In this document: in pieces, positions 63,924-64,000 of the stretch
Numbering within the stretch: position 1 is the first letter of the stretch
Layout of the letters: every line of letters begins with the position of its first letter
The notes under the pieces: model-generated
Told to the model about the DNA's origin: nothing
Database searches by the model: none
Seen by the model: the letters and a program-made list of their open reading frames with translations, nothing else
Made by a program: the position numbers and the translations under genes
NCBI RefSeq assembly: GCF_018998565.1
Contig: NZ_JAHNZO010000034.1
Coordinates: 20,688 to 84,687, forward strand
Direction of reading: 5' to 3'
Length of the DNA stretch: 64,000 nt
Origin: Paenibacillus oleatilyticus
GTDB taxonomy: Bacteria; Bacillota; Bacilli; Paenibacillales; NBRC-103111

Positions 63924-64000
63924 GTGCGCCCGGCATGGGCGATAACTAGGCGGTGAAAGTCCGCTACAGGCTTGGCAGTAGGAACTGTTAGCCAAGGGCA
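63924..64000 (+). mobile_element. 5' end of a class C group II intron (runs out of the window)
   Basis: Begins with GTGCGCCCGGCATGGGCG, the 5' splice-site and domain I start of group II introns, followed by the stem GGCGG-tgaaagt-CCGC, and GGCTTGGCAGTAGGAACTGTTAGCC. This matches my memory of the class IIC intron start, such as that of Oceanobacillus iheyensis. Class C introns insert just downstream of intrinsic terminator hairpins, exactly the position here, two bases after the T run. The reverse-transcriptase gene and 3' end would lie beyond base 64000. Confidence 0.85.

Overview
The window looks like a chromosomal segment of a Bacillota member close to Paenibacillus. The evidence is a YesM/YesN-type two-component pair next to a sugar ABC transporter without its own ATPase, AGGAGG-type ribosome binding sites, a LoaP-type NusG paralogue, and the 5' end of a class C group II intron. 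All genes I support are on the + strand. No tRNA, rRNA or CRISPR array was seen.

Left part (1-9974): a carbohydrate-utilisation locus. It has a membrane histidine kinase (5' end outside the window), an AraC-type response regulator, a terminator, a solute-binding lipoprotein, two permeases, a secreted beta-propeller (sialidase-superfamily) enzyme with a C-terminal jelly-roll module, and a short glycoside hydrolase family 2 enzyme. The kinase/regulator pair probably controls import and breakdown of one oligosaccharide.

Middle and right part (about 10120-63921): one apparently complete trans-AT polyketide synthase operon of about 53 kb, ending in a strong terminator. An AT-rich promoter region carries a 17-bp palindrome. 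It is followed by loaP, a bulged UUCG-capped leader hairpin (likely LoaP target), an AT-AT-ER fusion, a flavin monooxygenase, five giant PKS proteins, a YpbQ/BpsB-like ICMT-family methyltransferase and a cytochrome P450. The PKS order is: KS1-AT0-DH-KR | MT-ACP-KS2-DH-KR | MT-ACP-ER-KS3-DH-KR-ACP-KS4-DH-KR-MT-ACP-KS5-DH-KR | ACP-KS6-DH-KR-ACP0-ACP-KS7-KR-ACP-KS8 | DH-ACP-KR-KS9-ACP-KS10-ACP (0 = catalytic residue missing). There are ten elongation modules, no cis-acting AT with an intact active site, and no thioesterase. All four protein boundaries fall inside modules.

Hypothesis for the product: modules 1-8 would build a partly unsaturated, three-fold C-methylated chain. Modules 9 and 10 have no reducing domains and would leave a 3,5-diketo thioester, which could release itself as a 4-hydroxy-alpha-pyrone. 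That would explain the missing thioesterase and the presence of a methyltransferase from the family that O-methylates alkylpyrones in Bacillus subtilis. The P450 and the flavoenzyme would add oxidations. I do not recognise this architecture as a known compound's cluster.

The final 77 bases, just after the operon terminator, are the start of a group IIC intron that continues beyond the window.
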